Position numbers and translations under genes: made by a program
In this document: piece by piece, positions 56,331-64,000 of the stretch
Numbering within the stretch: position 1 is the stretch's first letter
Layout: the number at the start of each line of letters is the position of its first letter
Notes under the pieces: generated by a model
Told to the model about the DNA's origin: nothing
The model's input: the letters and a program-made list of their open reading frames with translations, nothing else
Database searches by the model: none
NCBI RefSeq assembly: GCF_004151245.1
Contig: NZ_JUIW01000009.1
Coordinates: 181,227 to 245,226 of the forward strand
Length of the DNA: 64,000 nt
Direction of reading: 5' to 3'
Source: Flavobacterium beibuense
GTDB taxonomy: Bacteria > Bacteroidota > Bacteroidia > Flavobacteriales > Flavobacteriaceae

Positions 56331-57038
56331 ATGGTAAACATTCAGAATGCCGCCGATAGTTTGGCAGTGGCTCAGGAAGCTCTATTAGATGAGCAGGCAA
56401 CAGAAAAAACATTATCTATTTGGGAACTCCTAACAAGCGGCGGACTCGGAGGACAGATCATTATGATTGTTCTTGCGGTTCTTTTGTTTGTGGCAATTTA
56501 CCTTTATATAGAAAGGATACTTGCTCTTAAGGCAGCCTCTAAAGAAGATAAAGGGTTTATGAACCAGATTAGGGATCATATTACCCACAGACGTTTTGAC
56601 AGCGCTAAGCTTTTATGCCAGCATACAAACACTCCGGTATCAAGACTGGTAGAAAAAGGTATATCAAGAATTGGCAAGCCGCTAGAGGATATTAATACAG
56701 CGATTGAAAGTGCAGGTAAGCTCGAGATATATAATCTTGAAAAGAACGTGAGTATATTGGCTACTATTTCGGGTGCAGGACCTATGATTGGTTTCCTTGG
56801 AACCGTAGTTGGTATGGTACTTGCATTCCATGAGATAGCAAGCGGTGGCGGACAAATACAAGTTGATGCTCTTGCCAGTGGTATTTATACAGCAATGACA
56901 ACTACCGTGGTTGGTCTTATTGTAGGTATTATAGCTTATATTGGTTATAACCACCTGGTAGTGAAAACAGATAAGATTGTAAACCAGATGGAGGCCAACG
57001 CAGTTGATTTCCTGGACTTATTAAATGATCCGGTATAA
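56331..57038 (+). CDS. exbB: ExbB/TolQ-family proton channel subunit
   Basis: A 235-aa inner-membrane protein with one helix near residues 45-65 (IIMIVLAVLLFVAIYLYI) and two long C-terminal helices. The family signature is there: SILATISGAGPMIGFLGTVVGMVLAFHEIA and ALASGIYTAMTTTVVGLIVGIIAYIGY. It forms the stator of the TonB or TolA motor together with ExbD. It is first in a three-gene operon and lies two bases before exbD. Confidence 0.92.
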   Translation: MVNIQNAADSLAVAQEALLDEQATEKTLSIWELLTSGGLGGQIIMIVLAVLLFVAIYLYIERILALKAASKEDKGFMNQIRDHITHRRFDSAKLLCQHTNTPVSRLVEKGISRIGKPLEDINTAIESAGKLEIYNLEKNVSILATISGAGPMIGFLGTVVGMVLAFHEIASGGGQIQVDALASGIYTAMTTTVVGLIVGIIAYIGYNHLVVKTDKIVNQMEANAVDFLDLLNDPV

Positions 57039-57040
57039 TT

Positions 57041-57433
57041 ATGAATTTTAGAAGCAGAAACAAAGTAACTCCGGAGTTCAATATGTCGTCAATGACGGAT
57101 ATTGTATTCCTGTTATTGATATTCTTTATGCTTACTTCTACAATGGTTACTACCAATGCTCTGGACATTAACCTGCCAAAGGCAAAAGGTAAGACCGAAA
57201 ATAACCAGAATGTATCGGTAAGTATAAATAAGGATTTGGAGTATTTTATAGATAAAGACCCTATAGCAGAAGAAGCTCTTGAAGGAAGACTAATAGAACT
57301 GTTGGCGGGGCAGGAAGGTAAAGCTATTGTATTGCGTGCCGAAACAGGTGTGCCTATTGAAAAGGCGGTAAGCGTAATGGATATAGCTTACAGAAACAAA
57401 TTTAAAATAGTATTGGCAGTTAATCCTAAATAA
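57041..57433 (+). CDS. exbD: ExbD/TolR-family biopolymer transporter
   Basis: A 130-aa protein with a short cytoplasmic N-terminus (RSRNKVTPEFNMSSMTDIVF), a single membrane helix LLLIFFMLTSTMV carrying the conserved Asp of the proton path just before it (MTDIVFLLL), and a periplasmic beta/alpha domain (LDINLPKAKG, IVLRAETGVPIEKAVSVMD). Length and layout are those of ExbD. The stop is 8 bases before tonB, so the gene acts in the same operon. Confidence 0.92.
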   Translation: MNFRSRNKVTPEFNMSSMTDIVFLLLIFFMLTSTMVTTNALDINLPKAKGKTENNQNVSVSINKDLEYFIDKDPIAEEALEGRLIELLAGQEGKAIVLRAETGVPIEKAVSVMDIAYRNKFKIVLAVNPK

Positions 57434-57441
57434 TAGGAATA

Positions 57442-58242
57442 ATGAAGTATTTGGAAACAGAAAACGAAAGGAAATCATTTGCAATAACAGTAACGATATT
57501 TGCGATACTGCTTATTCTGTGCTTTTTCCTTGGTATGAAGTATATGGATCCACCCCCTGAAAATGGTATTGCCATTAACTTTGGTACTACTGATTTTGGT
57601 CAGGGCGATATCCAGCCTACCGAACCTATACAGTCGGCACCACAGCCACAGCAGTCGGTTCCTGAGTCAAACCCTGTTACGGAGGAAGTAGTTACTCAGG
57701 ATGTAGATGATGCTCCGGTTATTAACGATACCAAACCTAAAAAGGAAACTCCTAAGCCTACAGAAAAGCCTAAAGAGACTCCTAAACCACCCACACCTTC
57801 TAAAAGTACTACTGATGCCTTAAACAGTCTTATAAACGGACCAAAAAGCGAAGGTAAGGCAACACAAGGTCAGGGTGACAGTAATCAGGCCGGTGACCAG
57901 GGTAAAATAGACGGATCACTTCAGGGAGGCTATGGTAACGGAGGAAAAGGTACTGTTGGTACAGGTAACGGTAACTATCAGTTAGGTGGCAGGAATGCTA
58001 TAGCTAAACCACAGCCTAAGTATTTGTGCAATGAACAGGGTAAGGTAGTGGTTGAGATTTCTGTAGACCGTTCCGGGAGGGTAATAAGTGCTAAGCCGGG
58101 AGCGAGGGGAACCACTAACAATGCAGCATGTTTATTAGAACAGGCAAAAATAGCAGCAATGAATACAACATGGGAGCCTGATTCTGACGCTCCGGACAAA
58201 CAGATAGGTAAGATTATTTACAATTTTACATTAACGGATTAA
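57442..58242 (+). CDS. tonB: TonB-like energy transducer
   Basis: A 266-aa protein with one N-terminal membrane helix (residues ~15-32, VTIFAILLILCFFLGM) and a long Pro/Lys/Glu/Gln-rich spacer that crosses the periplasm (PKKETPKPTEKPKETPKP). A Gly/Asn-rich segment (GGYGNGGKGTVGTGNGN) follows, and then a C-terminal domain with EQGKVVVEISVDRSGRVISA. It transmits energy to outer-membrane receptors. The Gly-rich stretch is unusual in length. It could instead be a TolA-like protein, but the exbB-exbD context favours TonB. Confidence 0.85.
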   Translation: MKYLETENERKSFAITVTIFAILLILCFFLGMKYMDPPPENGIAINFGTTDFGQGDIQPTEPIQSAPQPQQSVPESNPVTEEVVTQDVDDAPVINDTKPKKETPKPTEKPKETPKPPTPSKSTTDALNSLINGPKSEGKATQGQGDSNQAGDQGKIDGSLQGGYGNGGKGTVGTGNGNYQLGGRNAIAKPQPKYLCNEQGKVVVEISVDRSGRVISAKPGARGTTNNAACLLEQAKIAAMNTTWEPDSDAPDKQIGKIIYNFTLTD

Positions 58243-58261
58243 TTGAGATAATATATAAAAT

Positions 58262-58290
58262 AAAAAACCCCGCAATTGCGGGGTTTTTTA
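58262..58290. terminator. Bidirectional terminator between tonB and lgt
   Basis: A palindrome AAAAAACCCCGCAATTGCGGGGTTTTTT with A and T runs on both flanks serves the two converging genes. Confidence 0.92.
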
Positions 58291-58305
58291 TGATTTACTC
58301 TGTAA

Positions 58306-59247
58306 TTAAAGAGTTTCTGTTCTTTTCTTAGCTGTGAATATCAGGTAGAAACCTACTAATATAAACGGTATGCTTAACCATTGTCCTGTAAGCAGGATAG
58401 GGTTTTCTCCTTCAAACCCTCCCTGGCTTTGTTTAACAAACTCCACTACAAAACGAACTGTCCATAGTAATACGAGGAATACCCCAAATATAAGTCCATG
58501 CTGTTTTCTTGAGTCTGTTTTCCAATACATGTAATAGATAATGGCAAACACAAAAATGTAGCAAAACGCTTCATATAGCTGTGCAGGATGCCTGTATGGT
58601 ATTGCAGCAAGATTTTCAGAAAATTTAGGATCATTCTGAATCATATCATAAGCCTTGTTGTAATCGTTGGTTTGGGTAAGCTTCATGGCGTCAGCCTTAT
58701 CGAGATACTTTTCACCTCTTATAAATTTAACTGCTGTTGGTAGATCGGCAGTGGTTTCGCTACCTAATATCTCAGAGTTGATAAAGTTACCTATACGGAT
58801 AAAGATACCACCGCTTGTTACGGGTATTACAATGCGATCAAGCATCCATAATACAGGTCTTTTGATGATTTTTTTGCTGTAATAGAAAATAACAAGTATG
58901 ATAGCTATTGCAGCTCCGTGGCTTGCAAGTCCGGCAAAACCTGTAAATTCAAATTTTGGGGTTGTACGGAAAGGCAGGAACACATTAACGGGATCTTCTC
59001 TGAATAGTTCCGGTTGATAAAATATTACATGCCCTAAGCGGGCACCTATCATGGTGGCAACTATGGTATATATAAAAAGTTTATCCAGTTTTTCCATGCT
59101 TTCGCCCTCGCGTTCAAATATTTTTTTCATTACGAAGAAGCCAAGGCCAAAGGCTACAACCCACATAAGGCTGTAATAACGAAGCAGAAAGAACCCTAGG
59201 TCTATACCTTCGTGCGGATTCCATACAAAGCTTAAAGCGTGTGTCAT
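58306..59247 (-). CDS. lgt: Prolipoprotein diacylglyceryl transferase
   Basis: It attaches diacylglycerol to the lipobox cysteine of preprolipoproteins in the inner membrane. Visible motifs are GARLGHVIFYQ, SHGAAIAIILVIFYY, and the signature RIGNFINSEILG with the essential Arg and Asn, followed after an insertion by RHPAQLYEA. The protein is 313 aa, longer than the E. coli enzyme, because of about 40 extra residues (IRGEKYLDKADAMKLTQTND region). Seven membrane helices are predicted. Monocistronic, converging on the tonB operon. Confidence 0.93.
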   Translation of the reverse strand: MTHALSFVWNPHEGIDLGFFLLRYYSLMWVVAFGLGFFVMKKIFEREGESMEKLDKLFIYTIVATMIGARLGHVIFYQPELFREDPVNVFLPFRTTPKFEFTGFAGLASHGAAIAIILVIFYYSKKIIKRPVLWMLDRIVIPVTSGGIFIRIGNFINSEILGSETTADLPTAVKFIRGEKYLDKADAMKLTQTNDYNKAYDMIQNDPKFSENLAAIPYRHPAQLYEAFCYIFVFAIIYYMYWKTDSRKQHGLIFGVFLVLLWTVRFVVEFVKQSQGGFEGENPILLTGQWLSIPFILVGFYLIFTAKKRTETL

Positions 59248-59267
59248 TTTTATTGGTTTAATTTCTG

Positions 59268-59297
59268 TAAAAATAAATAAATGTAAAAGACTGCCAA
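59268..59297 (-). promoter_or_regulatory. Probable promoter of lgt
   Basis: On the minus strand CTTGG at about 59294-59297 and TATTTTTA at 59268-59275 are 19 bases apart. The -7 box differs from TAnnTTTG in its last base. Confidence 0.45.
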
Positions 59298-59313
59298 GCC
59301 TTAAAATCGTTAA

Positions 59314-59565
59314 TTAATGATTATGGTGGCATTTTCTTTCAGGAACCGGATCATATCCGCGGCCTCCCCATGGGTTACAGCTTACAATTCGCTTAATGCC
59401 AAGCCACCCGCCTTTAAAAAGGCCATGTATCTGTAAAGCTTCAATAGTGTATTGTGAGCAGGTAGGGGTATAGCGGCATGCCGAAGGCAAAAAAGGAGAA
59501 ATAGCGCCCTGATAAAAGCGTATTAATAAAATAAAGGGCGCTATTATTATCTTTTTAAATGTCAA
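59314..59565 (-). CDS. yidD: Membrane protein insertion efficiency factor YidD
   Basis: An 83-aa protein of the YidD family: amphipathic N-terminal part ([22 protein letters not shown]), then the conserved [17 protein letters not shown] with three cysteines and [21 protein letters not shown]. It assists YidC in inserting proteins into the inner membrane. The start is a TTG at 59565, 4 bases after the cysS stop, which implies coupled translation. No ATG gives the expected N-terminus. Confidence 0.9.
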   Translation of the reverse strand: MTFKKIIIAPFILLIRFYQGAISPFLPSACRYTPTCSQYTIEALQIHGLFKGGWLGIKRIVSCNPWGGRGYDPVPERKCHHNH

Positions 59566-59569
59566 TGTA

Positions 59570-61054
59570 TTATTGTTGAAGGGTAAAGGTTGTGCCTTCC
59601 TTACTGTCCTTTAGCTCAATACCAAGCTCTGTAAGCCTGTTTCTTATAAGGTCAGAAAGGGCAAAGTCCTTGTTGGCTCTCGCTTCATTTCTCATGCCAA
59701 TAAGCATGTTTACCACACCTTCAAGTTTATCATTATTATTAGAAGCTGCCTTTTCATCAACAAGTCCCAATACTTCATAAACAAAAGAATGCATTGTGCT
59801 GCTTAGTGAAGCAAGGTCTTCTGCTGTAATGGTTTCTTTACCATCCTTTAACAGGTTTATGTATCTAACGGCTTCAAATAGCTGTGCTATTAATATAGGG
59901 CTGTTAAAGTCGTCGTTCATGGCATCGTAACATTCCTGTTTCCATGCGGTAACATTAATGCTGGATATGGCAGAAGTTGTAATGCCCGGTAAAGACTCTA
60001 TTGCTTCCATAAGGCGGTTAAAGCCTTTTTCGGCAGCAATAATAGCATCATTACTAAAGTCAAGTACACTACGGTAGTGTGCCTGAAGTATAAAGAAACG
60101 GGTTACCGTGGGCGAAAAAGCCTTACTTAATATAGAGTTGTTTCCTGAAAAGATTTCTCTTGGCAGGATGTTGTTTCCTGTAGACTTCGACATTTTCTTA
60201 CCGTTAAGGGTAAGCATGTTGGCATGCATCCAGAAGTTTACCGGCGACTGACCTGTGCAGGCTTCGTTTTGGGCAATTTCACACTCATGGTGAGGGAACT
60301 TTAAATCCATACCACCACCATGAATGTCAAAATGATTGCCTAAATATTTTGTACTCATAGATGTACACTCTAGGTGCCAGCCCGGAAAACCGTCTCCCCA
60401 TGGAGATGGCCAGCGCATAATGTGTTGTGGCTCGGCTTTTTTCCAAAGTGCAAAATCCTGAGGGTTTCTTTTTTCATCCTGTCCGGAAAGGTCGCGGGTA
60501 TTGGCAATCATATCTTCAAGATTCCTTCCGCTTAGTTTTCCGTAGTGATTGGTTTCATTAAACTTAACCACATCAAAATACACCGAACCGTTAGATTCAT
60601 AGGCATATCCGTTGTCTATTATTTTTTTGATAGTCTCAATCTGTTCAATAATATGTCCTGTCGCTGTTGGCTCAATGCTTGGCGGCAGGTTATTGAACAT
60701 TTCAAGAATCTGGTGAAAGTCTACCGAGTATTGCTGAACAATCTCCATAGGCTCCAGTTTTTCTATCCTTGCTTTTTTTGCAATTTTGTCTTCACCATCA
60801 TCAGCGTCATCTTCAATATGGCCTACGTCAGTAATATTACGTACATAGCGTACCTTAAAACCTAAATGTTTCAGGTAACGGAAAACCAGGTCAAAAGAAA
60901 TAAATGTTCTACAGTTACCTAAATGTACATTACTGTATACTGTAGGACCGCAAACATACATGCCTACGCTACCTTCATGTATAGGTGTAAACACTTCCTT
61001 TTCTCCACTTAGTGAATTATAAATTTTTAAAGCCTGGTTTTTATACAACTGCAT
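59570..61054 (-). CDS. cysS: Cysteine-tRNA ligase
   Basis: It charges tRNA-Cys with cysteine. A 494-aa class I aminoacyl-tRNA synthetase with [15 protein letters not shown] (zinc ligand Cys and the HIGH-like motif), WHLECTSM and [22 protein letters not shown] (zinc ligands), and KMSKSTGN as the KMSKS loop. The C-terminal part has the anticodon-binding region ([24 protein letters not shown]). Full family length. It is followed closely by yidD. Confidence 0.96.
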   Translation of the reverse strand: MQLYKNQALKIYNSLSGEKEVFTPIHEGSVGMYVCGPTVYSNVHLGNCRTFISFDLVFRYLKHLGFKVRYVRNITDVGHIEDDADDGEDKIAKKARIEKLEPMEIVQQYSVDFHQILEMFNNLPPSIEPTATGHIIEQIETIKKIIDNGYAYESNGSVYFDVVKFNETNHYGKLSGRNLEDMIANTRDLSGQDEKRNPQDFALWKKAEPQHIMRWPSPWGDGFPGWHLECTSMSTKYLGNHFDIHGGGMDLKFPHHECEIAQNEACTGQSPVNFWMHANMLTLNGKKMSKSTGNNILPREIFSGNNSILSKAFSPTVTRFFILQAHYRSVLDFSNDAIIAAEKGFNRLMEAIESLPGITTSAISSINVTAWKQECYDAMNDDFNSPILIAQLFEAVRYINLLKDGKETITAEDLASLSSTMHSFVYEVLGLVDEKAASNNNDKLEGVVNMLIGMRNEARANKDFALSDLIRNRLTELGIELKDSKEGTTFTLQQ

Positions 61055-61098
61055 ATGGTTAAATTGAATCCGTTAGTAACGGTATAAAAATAATAGGA

Positions 61099-61770
61099 TT
61101 AAAATTGTGTGTCAAGTTTTATGTAATCTAAAAACTCTCTGCGAACATGTTCTTCCTTAAATCGTCCTCCAAATTCAGAAGTTACGGTGCTGCTCTCAAT
61201 ATCGCGAATACCTCTTGAGTTAACACAAAGGTGTTTAGCATCGATAACGCAGGCAACATCTTCTGTTTTAAGAACCTTTTTCAGTTCCTCCACAATTTGT
61301 ATGGTAAGTCTTTCCTGTACCTGTGGCCTTTTAGCAAAGTAATCCACAATTCGGTTCATTTTAGAAAGTCCCACAACCGTTCCGTTAGATATATAGGCAA
61401 CGTGTGCACGTCCTACTATAGGTAACAGGTGGTGTTCGCAGGTAGAATAGATTGTAATATTTTTTTCTACAAGCATTTCACCATACTTATATTTATTTTC
61501 AAATGTAGATGATCCCGGTTTTCTTGTAGGGTTAAGTCCGCCAAAAATCTCTTTTACAAACATTTTGGCAACTCTGTTAGGGGTGCCTTTCAGGCTGTCA
61601 TCTGTAAGGTCCATACCAAGTGTATTTAAAATACTCTCAACATCTTTTTTAATAGCTTCTATTTTCTGGTCGTCACTCATTTCAAAAGCATCTGGCCTTA
61701 AGGGTGTAGCCGCGCTTGTAGCAATATGGTTATCTCCTATATCGTCTTTTAAATCTTCGTTAGCAATCAT
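61099..61770 (-). CDS. folE: GTP cyclohydrolase I
   Basis: It makes dihydroneopterin triphosphate from GTP at the head of folate and tetrahydrobiopterin synthesis. The 223-aa protein has the zinc site in YSTCEHHLLPIVGRAHVAYI and the signature SKMNRIVDYFAKRPQVQERLTIQI, with the remaining Cys in CVIDAKHLCVNSRGI. The N-terminal extension of ~40 residues is acidic. I start at the ATG at 61770, because an in-frame TTG at 61812 lies in the promoter box. cysS follows after 44 bases. Confidence 0.95.
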   Translation of the reverse strand: MIANEDLKDDIGDNHIATSAATPLRPDAFEMSDDQKIEAIKKDVESILNTLGMDLTDDSLKGTPNRVAKMFVKEIFGGLNPTRKPGSSTFENKYKYGEMLVEKNITIYSTCEHHLLPIVGRAHVAYISNGTVVGLSKMNRIVDYFAKRPQVQERLTIQIVEELKKVLKTEDVACVIDAKHLCVNSRGIRDIESSTVTSEFGGRFKEEHVRREFLDYIKLDTQF

Positions 61771-61809
61771 TGATACAATAATTAATATATACTTAAAAAA
61801 GTCAGGTGG

Positions 61810-61817
61810 CAAAGATA
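61810..61817 (-). promoter_or_regulatory. Flavobacterial -7 box of folE
   Basis: TATCTTTG on the minus strand is an exact TAnnTTTG match, 39 bases before the folE ATG. Confidence 0.6.
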
Positions 61818-62061
61818 GTTATAAAAGTTGATTTTAAAGGCTGTAGCTGTTAGCTAATTTTTGTATTGCTATTTATAATGCTTCATTTACCAAATTACTG
61901 TTTTGTGTTATGTTTGTAACAAAACTGCTTAAATCTTCTTTTCTTTTAGCTAAAAAATAAAGTTTTATAAAAAAATTTAAAACAGGGTAGGGTGTAGGGG
62001 GTAATAACTGTTATATATAAGCGTTATATTAAAAAAAAGTAATTTTTTTAAAGTAGTGCTT

Positions 62062-62069
62062 TATTTTTG
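62062..62069 (+). promoter_or_regulatory. Flavobacterial -7 box of the secreted-protein gene
   Basis: TATTTTTG matches TAnnTTTG and ends 37 bases before the ATG at 62107. Confidence 0.55.
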
Positions 62070-62106
62070 TGTAAATTTCGCCTTTTCAAAAAACAAGTTA
62101 GAAAAA

Positions 62107-64000
62107 ATGAGAAACAAGTACCTTTTATTAATACTCTTTATGAGTATTGTATGCTTTAAAGGTTTTTCACAAGCTCCAGGATGTCCGGATGTTAGTGTTT
62201 TTGCACCGGCCCCTTTATGTCATCCCGGAGAATGTACAGAATTAACCGCAGATTTTTTTGATACGGGAGCAACCACATCTTATGATGTATCTTCAATTAC
62301 TTATGCTCCTCCTTATCCTTTTATCGGAGGTACTCAGGTATCTGTAAATACAGATGACGTATGGTCTCCTATGGTAACATTACCGTTTTCGTTTTGTTTT
62401 TATGGTCAAAATTATACACAGGCTCTTATAGGGTCTAATGGTGTTATTACTTTTGATACCACAAACTTTTCAGCTAACGGTGGATGTCCATGGTCCTATA
62501 CTCAATCTGTACCTAATACAGGTTTTCCTATAAAAAATGCTATTTATGGTGTGTATCAGGATATAGACCCGAGTGTAGATAATGCTTTTGCGAATCCTAA
62601 TATTAACTACGCTATTTTAGGTAGTGCGCCTTGTCGTACTCTTGTGGTAAACTTTTCTGAGGTTGCTCAGTTTGGATGTACTACAGATGCTACTGTTGGT
62701 GCACAAACCTCACAAATAGTATTATATGAAACTACAAACGTAATTGAGGTTTATGTACAAAGAAGAGTTCCTTGTACCAGCTGGAATGGCGGTAGAGGTG
62801 TTATTGGTGTGCAAAATGCCGGTGGTACCGAAGGGGTAACTCCTCCGGGACGTAATACAGGTAGTTGGACTACAACTAACGAGGCTTGGCGCTTTACTCC
62901 AAACGGACCTTCTAATGTTGTTTTTGAATGGCTTGATGAAAATGGTGTGGTTGTAAGTACAGGTACTACTTTAAATGTATGTCCTATGGTAACTACCGTA
63001 TATACTGCACGTGCAACATATACTCCATGCGGAAATAATCCTCCTGTAGTTAAAACTCAGCCTGTTGTTGTTGAAATTGACGAAGTTGAATTAGGTGAGC
63101 CTGAAGATTTCGTTATCTGTGCGGTAAATCCTCCACCTTATGTTTTTGACTTGTCCCAAAATTCACCCCTTATTAGAATGGGTGGAAACCAGTTTCAGTA
63201 TCCGGTAACATACCACCTCACAGAGGAGGACGCGGAAGAAGGTTTTGATCCTATCATTCCGGATAATGCATTTTCTACAGATACTAGTGTTACTATATAT
63301 GCCAGAATGGAAAATGCACTTACTGGATGTTCAAACACAACAAGTTTCGAAATAATTATAGCTGAAGCTCCTGTTGCAGGTCAGCCTAACGACCTTAATC
63401 TTTGTGATGATGATGGTGACGGTTTCGTAATGACCGATCTTACCGTTCAAAATAGTGATGTTCTGGCAGGATTAGACGAGAATGCATATACTATAGCTTA
63501 TTTTGAGTCCCTAGTTGCTGCAAACGCTAACACTCCTGCTATTGCAGATCCTCAAAATTATAATGCTGAAGAACGTACTATTTTTGTTAGAGTTTCAACT
63601 TTAGGTGATGATACTTGTTTTGATATTACCAATTTTGATATAAATATTACCGAATTACCAAATGATGTGGTTAGTCCTGCACCAATGGAAATTTGTGATG
63701 ATAATCCTAATGATGGTACGGCATCATTTGATTTAACAGATGCTGTTAATGAAATTATTGCTGCTGAACCTGGAATGACACTTGATATTACAGTTCACCA
63801 AACTCAGGCAGAGGCTGATGCTGGTACTAACCCGCAGAATTATCCTGCTTATGTTTCAGATAGCCAGGCTATAAATCAAACAATATACTTTAGAGTTAAA
63901 GAAGCAGGTTCTTCTTTAGCAGGTTGTTATGTAGTGGTTTCAATGGACTTAACTGTTAACCAAAGCCCTGCTCCACCTGCCCCTATCACTGACTACGTTT
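62107..64000 (+). CDS. Large secreted surface protein (partial, C-terminus beyond window)
   Basis: The frame stays open from the ATG at 62107 to the window's end, at least 631 residues. A signal peptide (NKYLLLILFMSIVCFKGFSQ) is followed by an aromatic beta-rich region (PFSFCFYGQNYTQALIGSNG, ENGVVVSTGTTLNVCPMVTT). Repeated ~90-residue units follow with NLCDDDGDGFVMTDLT and EICDDNPNDGTASFDLTDAV, typical of long Flavobacterial T9SS cargo proteins. The sorting domain would be C-terminal and lies outside the window, so T9SS export is inference. Confidence 0.85.
   Translation, partial: MRNKYLLLILFMSIVCFKGFSQAPGCPDVSVFAPAPLCHPGECTELTADFFDTGATTSYDVSSITYAPPYPFIGGTQVSVNTDDVWSPMVTLPFSFCFYGQNYTQALIGSNGVITFDTTNFSANGGCPWSYTQSVPNTGFPIKNAIYGVYQDIDPSVDNAFANPNINYAILGSAPCRTLVVNFSEVAQFGCTTDATVGAQTSQIVLYETTNVIEVYVQRRVPCTSWNGGRGVIGVQNAGGTEGVTPPGRNTGSWTTTNEAWRFTPNGPSNVVFEWLDENGVVVSTGTTLNVCPMVTTVYTARATYTPCGNNPPVVKTQPVVVEIDEVELGEPEDFVICAVNPPPYVFDLSQNSPLIRMGGNQFQYPVTYHLTEEDAEEGFDPIIPDNAFSTDTSVTIYARMENALTGCSNTTSFEIIIAEAPVAGQPNDLNLCDDDGDGFVMTDLTVQNSDVLAGLDENAYTIAYFESLVAANANTPAIADPQNYNAEERTIFVRVSTLGDDTCFDITNFDINITELPNDVVSPAPMEICDDNPNDGTASFDLTDAVNEIIAAEPGMTLDITVHQTQAEADAGTNPQNYPAYVSDSQAINQTIYFRVKEAGSSLAGCYVVVSMDLTVNQSPAPPAPITDYV

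Larger units (their letters stand above)
61771..62106. other. Divergent intergenic region between folE and the secreted-protein gene
   Basis: These 336 AT-rich bases hold the folE promoter at 61810-61817 and that of the rightward gene at 62062-62069. I see no hairpin, repeat, tRNA or additional reading frame worth calling. Confidence 0.6.

Overview
The window reads as chromosomal DNA of a member of the Bacteroidota, most likely a Flavobacteriaceae species close to Flavobacterium. The evidence is the AT-rich sequence, the near absence of Shine-Dalgarno sites, the repeated TAnnTTTG -7 promoter box, a gliding-motility/type IX secretion (T9SS) type B C-terminal domain, DUF5606 and DUF349 proteins, a fused SecDF and an OstA-like protein. 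I see no rRNA, tRNA, CRISPR array, transposase or phage gene.

Layout. 1-17.4 kb is housekeeping: a FUSC membrane protein cut by the left edge, def, a DUF5606 protein and mazG on the plus strand, then a minus-strand series of DUF349 protein, aroE, TPR protein, class III aminotransferase, OstA-like protein, purA, a Fur-family regulator, a small unknown protein coupled to the RelA/SpoT enzyme, a cupin protein with an unknown exported partner, and a SpoU-type RNA methyltransferase. 17.4-25 kb is a compact MoxR-type chaperone operon (DUF58, MoxR, DUF4350, DUF4129, multi-pass membrane protein, SpoIIM-like), divergent from an RDD protein and a UPF0126/TRIC-like channel. 25-29.3 kb holds an unknown protein, a short MutS-like ATPase and a T9SS type B surface protein.

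29.4-41.7 kb is an accessory, especially AT-rich surface-polysaccharide locus: a 65-aa membrane protein, a NoeA-like methyltransferase, a membrane sulfatase-fold protein, a FemAB/GNAT-type acyltransferase, a Wzx-type flippase, several glycosyltransferases, an FdtA-type ketoisomerase, a zinc-ribbon methyltransferase and a GT39-like membrane protein. Its right edge, next to ftsE, is a decayed GT2 pseudogene that I could follow through several reading frames.

42.5-64 kb returns to core functions: a 1004-aa TPR protein with an outer-membrane barrel protein, a GreA/B C-terminal-like protein, asnB, gyrB, mdh, secDF, an exbB-exbD-tonB operon, then lgt, yidD, cysS and folE on the minus strand, and finally a large secreted protein that runs off the right edge.

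How it fits together. Much of the window serves the cell envelope: lipoprotein maturation (lgt), Sec export (secDF), membrane insertion (yidD), energy transduction to the outer membrane (exbBD-tonB), lipopolysaccharide transport (OstA-like), secreted surface proteins and polysaccharide assembly. Fourteen exact TAnnTTTG boxes lie 17-49 bases upstream of genes. They settle several start codons, because longer readings that begin at TTG would start upstream of, or inside, the promoter box. The strongest unusual observations are the decayed glycosyltransferase, the four-gene polysaccharide-modification candidate at its locus's left end, a small protein translationally coupled to RelA/SpoT, and three convergent gene pairs whose stop codons interlock in a TTAA palindrome.
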